39,513 nucleotides of DNA from Cupriavidus plantarum (GCF_905397285.1 NZ_CAJPUX010000016.1:1-39513), one strand, 5' to 3'. Shown: positions 23,295 through 31,906, numbered from the stretch's first letter. The notes: generated by a model not told the origin, from the sequence alone. Numbers and translations are program-made.

Positions 23295-23720
23295 ATGGAC
23301 CCCATATCTTTTGAGTTCGTGAGCGTCGAAGAGGCCAAGCGGATCCTGGACGGCGAGGCGCCGAGGCGCGAAAGCGCCGACTGGACCGAGCGGCGCGACC
23401 CGCAGACCATGGTGCCGCAGAAGCTTTCGCCCGGCGCGTTGCGATGGCTGCGCGAGTTGCCTGCGCAGGCGCGGCCCCTCGAATTGTTCCATGGCTATCC
23501 GCGCATCGCGAACCAGCTGGCGGTGCTGGCGGCCAACGAGTCCGCGCTGCTGGCGTATCTGGCCGATCTGCTGATCGACCGCCGAGGTGACCGACAGGGG
23601 TTCCCCGGGAACATCGCGCAGGAGCTTTCCCGCCTCAATGCCTATCTGATGGGGATGTTGCCGCCGGAAGAGCATGGGGAGGATGGCCAGAGTAGCCAGA
23701 GTGGTCAGGGTGGGAACTGA
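23295..23720 (+). CDS. Conserved-looking hypothetical protein
   Basis: A 141-residue soluble protein with no family I recognise. The middle, GALRWLRELPAQARPLELFHGYPRIANQLAVL, looks well structured and helical; the last 20 residues are Gln-Ser-Gly-rich and likely disordered. No signal peptide or membrane helix is seen. No Shine-Dalgarno sequence precedes ATG 23295; instead TAGAAT at 23283-23288 ends six bases before the ATG, the spacing expected for a leaderless mRNA. It converges with the diguanylate cyclase gene, 12 bases between stops. Confidence 0.75.
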   Translation: MDPISFEFVSVEEAKRILDGEAPRRESADWTERRDPQTMVPQKLSPGALRWLRELPAQARPLELFHGYPRIANQLAVLAANESALLAYLADLLIDRRGDRQGFPGNIAQELSRLNAYLMGMLPPEEHGEDGQSSQSGQGGN

Positions 23721-23732
23721 ACGGTTACACGT

Positions 23733-24926
23733 TCACTCGGTGCCTGCCGCGGTCTCGTGCTCGGGCGCCGCGAACTCGTAGCGGCCCTTCCCCTGCGCCT
23801 TGGCCATGTACAGCGCGCGGTCGGCCATGTTCAGGATGGCGTCCGCGTTCTGGCCCTCGGGCCGGACGTGCGCAATGCCGATACTCACGCCGAGCCGCAC
23901 CTGCATTCCGCCCGACAATTCATAGCTCGCGCCAATCTCGCGCAAGAGTTGCTGGGCCAGCGCCTGCACGCTCTCGCGGCTTTCGTTGCGCAGCATGATC
24001 ACGAATTCGTCCCCGCCGATCCGGTAGACGTGCCCGCGCCCCGGTACCGCATCGCGCAGCCGCTCGCCGACGCGCACGAGCAGTTCATCTCCGCATCCAT
24101 GGCCATACGAATCGTTGATCGGTTTGAAACCATCCAGATCGAGATATAGCAGTGTCAGGTAGCGCCCCGCCGCCATGCGTGCCGCGCTGGCCTCTCGGAT
24201 CTCAGCGATCAGGCTCGCGCGGTTGAGCAGGCCCGTCAGCGAGTCGTGCCGCGCGCGATGCGCGTTCTCGCGCTCGGACCGCATCGTGGCCACGACCATC
24301 GCGTTCATGCGGAACGAGGCGCTGGACATGCTCACCACGTACACCGGCAATTGCAGGAGCGTAAGCAGGAACAGCGGTTCGCCGACCACGAGCGCGCCGA
24401 CGCAGGTCGGTCCCAGGCTCAGCAGGATCATGAGCGTGGTCATGCGGGGCGCCCCGTAATTGCGGAAGCAGATGCCGCCGCACATCGCCGCCGCGGAGAG
24501 ACAGGCCATTGCCGCGGACAGCCAGTCGCCGCGCGTGACACAGAGGAACGTCCCGAAGCCGACGCTGGCGGCCCACGCCAGCGCGAGCGCGATATGCAGG
24601 TCGGTGGGCGTGGGCTGTCGCGCAATGCCGGCGCGCCGCGCGAGGGTCATCACGACGATGCGCGCGAGGCAGATCGCGACCTCGACGGCCAGCCAGCCAT
24701 AGAATGGCGCGGTTCTCATATGGAGCGTGATGACGAGCCCCACGAGCACCGTGTTCAGCATGCCACCATAGAAGATGGAGAGCGTGCCAAACAGGCTGCC
24801 CACCAGCGCCTGGCGGATTTCAGGCGTGACGTCGCGCCCTGGATCCGCGATCCAGCGAATAAAGCGCCACCGCGGGGACGTATAGACCCGGGGCGACAGG
24901 AACATGGGCGAGTACGGTTGCGTCAT
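23733..24926 (-). CDS. Membrane-bound diguanylate cyclase (GGDEF)
   Basis: The protein likely makes cyclic di-GMP, a second messenger that usually suppresses motility and promotes surface growth. The 397-residue sequence has an N-terminal region of about six membrane helices (about 38-215), then a GGDEF domain starting at HDSLTGLLNRASL, with LDLDGFKPINDSYGHGCGD and an intact active-site RIGGDEFVIM. The residues in the usual RxxD inhibitory-site position (about PGRG) do not match, so product inhibition may be absent. The frame is open to 25163; ATG 24926 is chosen because the membrane segment and the preceding basic stretch start soon after it. No strong ribosome site is seen. Confidence 0.9.
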   Translation of the reverse strand: MTQPYSPMFLSPRVYTSPRWRFIRWIADPGRDVTPEIRQALVGSLFGTLSIFYGGMLNTVLVGLVITLHMRTAPFYGWLAVEVAICLARIVVMTLARRAGIARQPTPTDLHIALALAWAASVGFGTFLCVTRGDWLSAAMACLSAAAMCGGICFRNYGAPRMTTLMILLSLGPTCVGALVVGEPLFLLTLLQLPVYVVSMSSASFRMNAMVVATMRSERENAHRARHDSLTGLLNRASLIAEIREASAARMAAGRYLTLLYLDLDGFKPINDSYGHGCGDELLVRVGERLRDAVPGRGHVYRIGGDEFVIMLRNESRESVQALAQQLLREIGASYELSGGMQVRLGVSIGIAHVRPEGQNADAILNMADRALYMAKAQGKGRYEFAAPEHETAAGTE

Positions 24927-25177
24927 CTGCCGGCATTTTGCCAGACCGGTCAGAAAAGTCCGCGCGTCCGAAGGGGGGTATCGGGCGGTTCGAAGCCGTG
25001 CGCCGGGCCCTATGAGGCGGCCGCGCATGGTCTGCCGCGGCGCACCCATTGTCGGCGGCACACCGACAGCCATGCGCTGACACGCGCGGTAGGATGGAGC
25101 GCCTTGCGCCACGGTTTGCCCGCCTTGCCTTCCTCCCCTGGCAAAGGGTCCGGTCGCCCCCACTCCCGTTGATCTCC

Positions 25178-28100
25178 ATGATCGGTTTGAGACAGACCTC
25201 GTTTCAACGTTTCCTGATTGGCACGATCGTCGTGCCCGTCGCGCTTGCGGTCGTCTTCGTCGCGGACGCGGTGACGCCGCTCGGGGTCACCGCGTGGCTG
25301 TTCTACCTCATTCCGGTCTGCATCGCGCTGTTCGCGGACAGCCCGCGCTTGCCGCTGCTGACGGCCGCGAGCACGTCCATCCTGCTCGTGGTCGGCTTCT
25401 TCCTGTCGCCGGCGGGGGCGGACCCGGGCATCGCGATCGTCAACCGCAGCATCGGTTTCGTCGTCATCTGGTTTCTCGCCGTCACGGTTTATCGCTACAC
25501 GGTCTCGCGACTGGCGGTGCAGCGCAGCGTATGGCTGCAGCAATCGCAGGTCCGGATCCACCAGGCCGTGCGCAATCCCCAGTCGGCCGGCAACGTGGGG
25601 GATGCGCTGGTGCGCGCGCTGGCCCAGACGCTGGGCGCGCACGTCGGCGCGGTGTACGAGTGCGATGGCGGCTCGCTGCGGCGGCTCGCGGGCTGGGCGC
25701 TGCCGCAGTCCACGCCAGACGTGCTGGCCTCGGGCCAGACCATCGCCGGACAGGCCGCGGCGGAGGGCCGCGTGATCGCCATCGGCGGACTTCCCGCGGA
25801 TTACCTGCCCGTGTCGTCCGCGCTCGGCCGCACTGGCGCCGGCGAGATCATCGCCGCGCCGCTGCTCGCCGAGGGGGAGACCGTCGGCGTGGTCGAACTC
25901 GGCTTCGTCGGCATGGAGCGCGACACCGCGGACGTGGTGGAGCTGTTCGAGCGCCTCGGCGAGCCGATCGGCATGCTGCTGCGCGCGGCGCTCTACCGGC
26001 GTCGGCTGGAGACGCTGCTCACCGAGACGCAGCGTCAGAGCGAGGAGCTGCAGGTCCAGCAGGAAGAGCTGCGGGTCTCCAACGAGGAACTGGAGGAACG
26101 CGGCCGCGCGCTGATGGAATCGCAGGCACGGCTGGAGGCCCAGCAGGCGGAACTCGAGCAGACCAACGTCCAGCTTGAGGAACACGCGCAGCGACTGGAG
26201 GCGCAGAAGCGCGAGATGCTCGCGTTCCAGGCCGAACTGGCCGCCAATGCGCGCGCGCTCGAGCGCTCGAACCAGTACAAGAGCGAGTTCCTCGCCAACA
26301 TGTCGCACGAACTGCGCACGCCGCTGAACAGCGCGCTGATCCTGGCGAAGCTGCTGCAGGAAAACAAGCCCGGCACGCTGAACGAGGAGCAGGTGCGTTA
26401 CGCGGCCACGATCCATGCGGCCAACACCGATCTGCTGAATCTCATCAACGACATCCTCGATCTGTCGAAGATCGAGGCGGGCCACCTGACCATCGAGCCG
26501 GAAGAGGTCGATGTGGAGACGTTCGTCCGCACGCTGGAGCACATGTTCCAGCCGGTGGCCGCGCAGAAGCGCCTGGCGATGCGCGTGGAGACGATGCCGG
26601 GCACGCCGCCGACGATCGTCACGGACAGCCAGCGCCTGCAGCAGGTGCTCAAGAACCTGCTGTCGAACGCGTTCAAGTTCACGGAGCAGGGCAGCGTAAC
26701 CCTGGCCATCGCCGCGCAGGGCGACGATACCGTGCGATTCGAAGTGCGGGACACGGGCATCGGCATCCCGCGCGACAAGCAGCAGGTCATCTTCGAGGCG
26801 TTCCAGCAGGCGGATGGCACCACGAGCCGGCGCTTTGGCGGCACGGGGCTGGGATTGTCGATCTCGCGCGAGCTGACGCGCCTGCTCGGCGGCACCATCG
26901 CCGTGGCGAGCGAGCCGGGACAGGGCAGCGTGTTCGCGCTGACGTTGCCACGCGTGCTGGGCGCCGACGACGAGACGCGGCGAGCGGGTCTGGTGACAAC
27001 CGGTGTGCCGTTTGTGCCGGTTTCCCGCGCGGCGCCCGCCGCTCCCGCTGCCGCGTCGGCCGCGGCGCCGACGGCTTCACGCGTGCCGGCGCCCGCGATG
27101 CCCGGCCCCGCGCCGGACATGCCCGCGAACGGCTCGCCGGGCGCTTTGACGGCCGGATCGACACCCGGCAACCCGCACTGGCCCGCGCCGATCGCCGACG
27201 ACCGCGAGCGGCGCTCGCGCGGCAGCCGCCTGATTCTCGTGGTCGAGGACGACCTCGCATTCGCCGACATCCTCTACAACCTGGCGCACGAGCTCGACTT
27301 CGACTGCATCCATGCGACGACGTCGGGCGCGGGCCTGGAACTCGCGCGTGAGCATCAGCCCTGCGGCATCCTGCTCGACGTGGCGCTGCCCGACCAATCG
27401 GGCCTGACGCTGCTCGACTGGCTCAAGCACGATCCCGCCACGCGCCACATCCCCACGCACCTGATCTCCGTCAGCGACCATGCGGAAGCGGCGCTGCATC
27501 GGGGCGCCATCGGCTACACGTTCAAGCCAAGCGGCCGCGACCAGCTGGCCGCCGCGATTCGGGGGCTTGAAGCGCGCATGGTGCAGGGCATGCGCCATGT
27601 GCTCGTGGTGGAAGACGACGCGGTGCTGCGCGAAAGCATCCGCGCGCTGCTGAACTCGCTCGAGGTGGAGATCGTCACGGCCGACAGCATCGCGGAAGCC
27701 GCCGCCGCGCTGTCGCGCCAGCGGTTCGACTGCGTGGTCATGGACATGGCGCTGCCCGATGGCACGGGCCACGATCTGCTTGCCCGCATGGCGGAGGACG
27801 CCGGCGACGACGCGCAGGCGATGCCTCCTGTTATCGTCTACACGGGCCGCCAGCTGTCGGCCGAAGACGAGCAGCGGCTGCGCCGCCATTCCAAGTCGAT
27901 CATCATCAAGGGCGCACGGTCGCCCGAGCGCTTGCTCGACGAAGTGACGCTGTTCCTGCATAGCGTGGAATCGGCCCTCCCGCCCGAGCAGCAGCGCATG
28001 CTGCGCGACGCGCGCAGCCGTGACGATGCGTTCGACGGCCGCAAGGTGCTGCTCGCGGAGGACGATGCGCGCAACATCTTCGCGCTGTCGCGCGTGCTGG

Positions 28101-28408
28101 AGCCACTCGGCGCTACCGTGGAGATCGCGCGAAGCGGCCGCGAGGCGCTCGACAAGCTCGCGGAGCAGGGTGACGTGGACCTTGTGCTGATGGACGTCAT
28201 GATGCCGGAGATGGATGGCATTACCGCGATGCGCGCGATCCGCGCCATGCCGCAGCACGGACGGCTGCCGATCATCGCGCTCACAGCCAAGGCGATGCCG
28301 TCGGACCGCGAGGCCTGCCTGCAGGCCGGCGCCAACGACTATATCGCCAAGCCCATCGACGTCGACAAACTTCTTTCCCTGTGCCGCGTATGGCTACACG
28401 CAAGCTGA
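25178..28408 (+). CDS. Membrane hybrid histidine kinase with GAF domain, long coiled coil and three receivers
   Basis: A 1076-residue sensor kinase. Order: two to four membrane helices in the first 110 residues; a GAF-type domain at about 125-275; a Glu/Gln-rich coiled coil at about 285-365; HisKA with phospho-accepting H377 in MSHELRTPLN; HATPase with NLLSNAFKF, DTGIGIP and GGTGLGLSI; an Ala-Pro-rich linker; then three receiver domains with phospho-acceptors D734 (LLDVALPD), D856 (VMDMALPD) and D1006 (LMDVMMPEMDG). The second receiver has IIKGA instead of the usual KP. ATG 25178 gives a hydrophobic N-terminus; the frame is open to 25049. A CheR gene overlaps the end, tying this kinase to methylation enzymes. 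Confidence 0.93.
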   Translation: MIGLRQTSFQRFLIGTIVVPVALAVVFVADAVTPLGVTAWLFYLIPVCIALFADSPRLPLLTAASTSILLVVGFFLSPAGADPGIAIVNRSIGFVVIWFLAVTVYRYTVSRLAVQRSVWLQQSQVRIHQAVRNPQSAGNVGDALVRALAQTLGAHVGAVYECDGGSLRRLAGWALPQSTPDVLASGQTIAGQAAAEGRVIAIGGLPADYLPVSSALGRTGAGEIIAAPLLAEGETVGVVELGFVGMERDTADVVELFERLGEPIGMLLRAALYRRRLETLLTETQRQSEELQVQQEELRVSNEELEERGRALMESQARLEAQQAELEQTNVQLEEHAQRLEAQKREMLAFQAELAANARALERSNQYKSEFLANMSHELRTPLNSALILAKLLQENKPGTLNEEQVRYAATIHAANTDLLNLINDILDLSKIEAGHLTIEPEEVDVETFVRTLEHMFQPVAAQKRLAMRVETMPGTPPTIVTDSQRLQQVLKNLLSNAFKFTEQGSVTLAIAAQGDDTVRFEVRDTGIGIPRDKQQVIFEAFQQADGTTSRRFGGTGLGLSISRELTRLLGGTIAVASEPGQGSVFALTLPRVLGADDETRRAGLVTTGVPFVPVSRAAPAAPAAASAAAPTASRVPAPAMPGPAPDMPANGSPGALTAGSTPGNPHWPAPIADDRERRSRGSRLILVVEDDLAFADILYNLAHELDFDCIHATTSGAGLELAREHQPCGILLDVALPDQSGLTLLDWLKHDPATRHIPTHLISVSDHAEAALHRGAIGYTFKPSGRDQLAAAIRGLEARMVQGMRHVLVVEDDAVLRESIRALLNSLEVEIVTADSIAEAAAALSRQRFDCVVMDMALPDGTGHDLLARMAEDAGDDAQAMPPVIVYTGRQLSAEDEQRLRRHSKSIIIKGARSPERLLDEVTLFLHSVESALPPEQQRMLRDARSRDDAFDGRKVLLAEDDARNIFALSRVLEPLGATVEIARSGREALDKLAEQGDVDLVLMDVMMPEMDGITAMRAIRAMPQHGRLPIIALTAKAMPSDREACLQAGANDYIAKPIDVDKLLSLCRVWLHAS

Positions 28409-29271
28409 AACCCCAGATGTCCCTTCCGGACGACGCGAACGGCGATATCCGATTGCCCGATGCGACGTTCGAGATCGAACTCGACCTGCTGCTGGAGGCG
28501 ATCTTTCGCAAGTATCAGCACGACTTCCGGCGCTACGCGCGCGCGTCGCTGCGTCGCCGGCTTGCGCAGGCGACGCAGGACTTCGGCCTGGAAACGCTGT
28601 CGCAGTTGCAGGACCGCATGCTGCGCGATACGGCAGTCTTCGCGCGCCTGCTGCAGTACCTCACCGTGCAGGTCAGCGAGATGTTCCGGGACCCGAGCTA
28701 CTTTCGCGCGATTCGCGAGCACGTGGTGCCCGTCCTCCAGACCTATCCGTCGGTCAACGTGTGGGTGGCCGGCTGCAGCAGCGGCGAGGAGCTGTGGTCG
28801 CTCGCGATCCTGTTCGAGGAGGAAGGCCTCGCCGAACGCACGGTGTTCTATGCCACCGACATCAATCCGGAAGCGCTCGTGGCCGCGCGCGCGGGCGTGT
28901 ACGATGCGGGCCGCCTGCGCGTGTTCGGCGAGAACTACCTCGCGGCCGGCGGACGCCGCTCGCTATCCGACTACTATCATGCCGCCTATGGCAAGGCCAA
29001 GTTCAGCGCGAACCTGATTCGCCAGTCGGTGTTCGCCGACCACAGCCTTGCCACCGACAGCGTCTTCCAGGAGGCGCAGCTGATCTCGTGCCGCAACGTG
29101 CTGATCTATTTCGATCGCGGATTGCAGGACCGCGCGATCGGCCTGTTCCGCGATGCGCTCGCGCGGCGCGGTTTCCTCGGGCTCGGCAGCAAGGAGAGCC
29201 TGCAGTTCACGGCCCACGCGGGCGACTTCGAGACCGTCGACGCACGCGAACGGTTGTATCGCAAGGTCTGA
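28390..29271 (+). CDS. Second CheR-type methyltransferase
   Basis: A SAM-dependent protein methyltransferase of the CheR family, 293 residues from ATG 28390. The N-terminal helical domain covers about 20-95 and the SAM site is in VAGCSSGEELWSLAI; the ATDINPEAL and CRNVLIYFD segments complete the fold. It is clearly distinct from CheR of the main cluster (CAAASTGEEPYSIAI). The start overlaps the kinase gene by 19 bases; alternatives are GTG 28381 and ATG 28417, none with a good ribosome site, so coupling is likely. No chemoreceptor is nearby, so the substrate may be the neighbouring kinase. Confidence 0.92.
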   Translation: MATRKLKPQMSLPDDANGDIRLPDATFEIELDLLLEAIFRKYQHDFRRYARASLRRRLAQATQDFGLETLSQLQDRMLRDTAVFARLLQYLTVQVSEMFRDPSYFRAIREHVVPVLQTYPSVNVWVAGCSSGEELWSLAILFEEEGLAERTVFYATDINPEALVAARAGVYDAGRLRVFGENYLAAGGRRSLSDYYHAAYGKAKFSANLIRQSVFADHSLATDSVFQEAQLISCRNVLIYFDRGLQDRAIGLFRDALARRGFLGLGSKESLQFTAHAGDFETVDARERLYRKV

Positions 29272-29280
29272 GGCATATCC

Positions 29281-29940
29281 ATGAGCGCGCGCCCTTCCCC
29301 CCCGCCTGTGCAGCCTTCTTCCAACGGCAAGCCGACAACGATGCCGCGGCGGCGTCCGGCCGCGATCGTGATCGGCGCATCGGCGGGCGGCATCGAGGCG
29401 CTCAACGTGCTGCTGCCGCAGCTGCCCGCGGACTTTGCACCGCCCGTCATCGTCGTCATGCACCTGCGGCCCGATACGCCGAGCCTCCTGCCCGAGGTCT
29501 TCGGCGAGCGCTGTGCGCTGCCGGTGCGCGAGGCGGAAGACAAGATGCCCGTGCTGCCTCGACACATTTATACGGCACCCTCCGACTACCATTTGCTGGT
29601 GGAGCGAGACGGCCTTATCGGGCCGGGCGAGGGTGCATCGTTCTCGCTGTCGGTGGAGCCGCCGGTGCGCTATTCGCGGCCGTCGATCGACGTGCTGTTC
29701 GAGTCCGCCGCGGTGGCGTGGCGCGACGGCGTGCTGGGCATCCTGCTGTCCGGCGCCAATGACGATGGGGCCCGCGGCCTGCACGCGATTCGCGCGGGCG
29801 GCGGTATGACATGGGTGCAGTCCCCCGCGAGCGCGGCGGTGGCGACGATGCCCGAACATGCGATCGCGCGCGGCGCCGCCGATCGCATTCTGCCGCTGGC
29901 CAATATCGGCGAGGCTCTGCGCCGGGAATTCAGCGAATGA
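29281..29940 (+). CDS. Stand-alone CheB-type methylesterase domain
   Basis: A 219-residue protein consisting only of the CheB catalytic domain, without the N-terminal receiver. The triad is visible: S34 in GASAGGIEAL, H61 in VVMHLRPD and D162 in SGANDDGARG. The first 20 residues are proline-rich and probably flexible. Because the receiver is missing, activity cannot be controlled by its own phosphorylation; control may come from interaction with the neighbouring kinase receivers. The start lies nine bases after cheR2. Confidence 0.92.
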   Translation: MSARPSPPPVQPSSNGKPTTMPRRRPAAIVIGASAGGIEALNVLLPQLPADFAPPVIVVMHLRPDTPSLLPEVFGERCALPVREAEDKMPVLPRHIYTAPSDYHLLVERDGLIGPGEGASFSLSVEPPVRYSRPSIDVLFESAAVAWRDGVLGILLSGANDDGARGLHAIRAGGGMTWVQSPASAAVATMPEHAIARGAADRILPLANIGEALRREFSE

Positions 29941-29966
29941 AGTAGCGAAAGACGATCACGAACACC

Positions 29967-31118
29967 ATGTCCACACCCATCAAGATCCTTGCGGTCGACG
30001 ACATCGCGAGCAACCTGACGGCGCTCGATGCCGTGCTGGCCAAGCCCGATGTCGAGATCGTCCATGCCAACTCCGGCGCGCAGGCGCTGGAACTGCTGCT
30101 CGAGCACGAATTCGGCCTCGCCATTCTCGACGTCCACATGCCGGAGATGGACGGTTTCGAGCTGGCCGAACTCATGCGCGGCAGCAAGCGCACCAGCCAT
30201 ATCCCGATCCTGTTCCTGACCGCCGCGGGCGAGGACAGCCAGCGCGCCTTCCGGGGTTACGCGAGCGGTGCGGTGGACTTCCTGTTCAAGCCAATCGATG
30301 CGCGCGTGCTGGCGGCCAAGGTGGACGTGTTCGTGCAGCTCGCACGCAACAAGCAGCAGATGGCCGAGCAGCTCAAGACCGCCGAGCAGTTGCTCAAGAC
30401 CAACGAGATGCTGATGGCCGTGCTGGCGCACGATCTGCGCACGCCGCTGTCGGCCATCATCGCATCGGCGTCCTTCCTCGGGCGCTTCGGCGGCGAAGAG
30501 AAACTGCGGCCCGCGACGGACCGCATCCAGCGCAGCAGCGAACGTATGGCGCGCATGGTGGACCAGCTGCTGCACGTGGCGCGTCTGCATGGCGGCCGCG
30601 TGCATCTGAATCCGATGAAGGAGGATGTTCACGCCATCTGTACGGCGATCGTCGACGAGTACGAGGTGGCCTACGGCAAGGGTCGCATCACCATCTCCTC
30701 CCACGGCAATACGATGGCGCAGATCGATCCGGACCTGATCTCGCAGGTCATGACGAACCTCATCGGCAATGCCCTGCATCATGGCGATGCGCAGACGCCG
30801 ATCTCGGTAGAGGTGAATGGCGAGGATGCCGCGCGTGTGTCGATCACGGTGCGGAACGGCGGTGCGATCGATCCCGCGGTGCTGCCGCATATCTTCGAGG
30901 CATTTCGTTCGGGCGCGTCGAGCGGCAGCCAGAGCGGTGCGCTCGGCGGCGTGGGTGGTGTGGCAAATGGCGGGGGAATGTCCCAGGGCCTGGGGCTGGG
31001 CCTCTACATCACGCGCGAACTCGTGACGCTGCATGGCGGCACGGTCGATGCGCACTCGGGTGAGGGGGAGACGGTCTTCCTGGTAACGCTGCCGCGCGAG
31101 GGTTCGGCGGGAGAGTGA
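29967..31118 (+). CDS. Receiver-first histidine kinase
   Basis: A 383-residue soluble protein with an N-terminal receiver (D55 in LAILDVHMPEMDG, KP in FLFKPID), a short coiled-coil linker at about 125-148, HisKA with H155 in VLAHDLRTPLS, and an HATPase domain with NLIGNALHHG and GLGLGLYITREL. The ATP-lid region carries a Gly-Ser-rich insertion at about 315-340. Receiver-first kinases are usually intermediates that accept a phosphate from another kinase and change their own kinase output. It closes the operon with the large hybrid kinase, CheR and CheB. No DNA-binding output is present. Confidence 0.93.
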   Translation: MSTPIKILAVDDIASNLTALDAVLAKPDVEIVHANSGAQALELLLEHEFGLAILDVHMPEMDGFELAELMRGSKRTSHIPILFLTAAGEDSQRAFRGYASGAVDFLFKPIDARVLAAKVDVFVQLARNKQQMAEQLKTAEQLLKTNEMLMAVLAHDLRTPLSAIIASASFLGRFGGEEKLRPATDRIQRSSERMARMVDQLLHVARLHGGRVHLNPMKEDVHAICTAIVDEYEVAYGKGRITISSHGNTMAQIDPDLISQVMTNLIGNALHHGDAQTPISVEVNGEDAARVSITVRNGGAIDPAVLPHIFEAFRSGASSGSQSGALGGVGGVANGGGMSQGLGLGLYITRELVTLHGGTVDAHSGEGETVFLVTLPREGSAGE

Positions 31119-31172
31119 GCGTGCGCGCCCGGTTGATTTAACCGGGCGGCAGCGTGTAGCGGTGTTTGAAGA

Positions 31173-31370
31173 TCAGGCCGGCATGCTGCGCGCGCGGACC
31201 TCGCCGTCGGTGCCGTGCACCAGCAGCTCGACCTTCGTCAGGCGTGCGCGGCGCGTGCCAGCGGCGATCGCTTCATCGAGCGTCGCGTGGTGGGACTCGG
31301 CATAGCGCGAACCTTCGTGAATGACGTCCCAGCCGGCACCGTACGGCATGACATGAAGCGTGGCTTCCAT
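31173..31370 (-). CDS. DUF2188-type small protein
   Basis: A 65-residue soluble protein. The start LHVMPYGAGWDVIHEG and the end VELLVHGTDGEVRAR match the DUF2188 pattern of a small beta-rich domain, whose function is unknown. A very strong ribosome site, AAGGAGAT, stands just before ATG 31370, indicating a well-translated mRNA. It diverges from the next gene and faces the kinase operon with 54 bases between the stops. Confidence 0.82.
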   Translation of the reverse strand: MEATLHVMPYGAGWDVIHEGSRYAESHHATLDEAIAAGTRRARLTKVELLVHGTDGEVRARSMPA

Positions 31371-31446
31371 GGTGATCTCCTTCTGTCTTTCAGTCTGGTG
31401 GCATCAATCTTGCGCGCTGAAACACCTTGTAACTATCCGGCGCTGT

Positions 31447-31466
31447 CTGACACGTTTGTCAGTTTT
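31447..31466. promoter_or_regulatory. Inverted repeat CTGACA-CGTT-TGTCAG between divergent genes
   Basis: CTGACA (31447-31452) and TGTCAG (31457-31462) are perfect arms around CGTT, followed by TTTT. The shape resembles a short terminator, but it lies between divergent genes, where an operator makes more sense. Confidence 0.35.
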
Positions 31467-31585
31467 GGAGGACGCAAGACCCGTGCCGGGTGGGGGATAA
31501 GACGACTCGCGCGCACACGACATTGCGAATCGCCGACGTACTCCTATGCTTCAGCAATACGAGATACGACGTGCAGGAGTTGACC

Positions 31586-31906
31586 ATGCAAGCGAGGTTC
31601 GCGCGCGGCATCGCGCAGATGCCCCTGACGGTACCGGCCCGGGAGGTGTCGATGGCGGAGGAGGCCGCGACGCCCGAGGTCGGCGATCTGGTCACCGTCT
31701 GCAGCCGTGACCAGCAGACGGAATTCAGCATTCGCCTGACCGGTGTGGCCGGGCCCGATCTCTGGTACGGCAAGATTGACGCGATCAGTCGCGGGGCCGA
31801 GATGCTCGTGGTGGCGGAAGGTCTGGAACTCGACGATTGCGTCAGCGTGCGGCGCGCGGAGATCGCGGCGGTAGTGTCGGGAGCGCAGCCGGACCGGCCA
31901 CACTGA
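31586..31906 (+). CDS. Small hypothetical protein
   Basis: A 106-residue protein I do not recognise. After a variable N-terminus of about 35 residues, a compact domain starts at PEVGDLVTVCSRDQQTEFSI and runs through VSVRRAEIAAVV; it looks beta-rich. No signal peptide is evident. I chose ATG 31586 because CAGGAG lies six bases before it; the frame continues upstream to 31490 without a comparable ribosome site. It ends 25 bases before the hydrolase gene. Confidence 0.65.
   Translation: MQARFARGIAQMPLTVPAREVSMAEEAATPEVGDLVTVCSRDQQTEFSIRLTGVAGPDLWYGKIDAISRGAEMLVVAEGLELDDCVSVRRAEIAAVVSGAQPDRPH

Noticed and set aside
25050..25068. Inverted repeat TGTCGG-N7-CCGACA as an operator for the hybrid kinase
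   Set aside because: Short arms in GC-rich DNA occur often by chance, and no promoter could be placed beside it.
25010..26542. A 510-codon - strand frame opposite the hybrid kinase
   Set aside because: Its sequence is a reflection of the kinase coding frame, with no recognised features.
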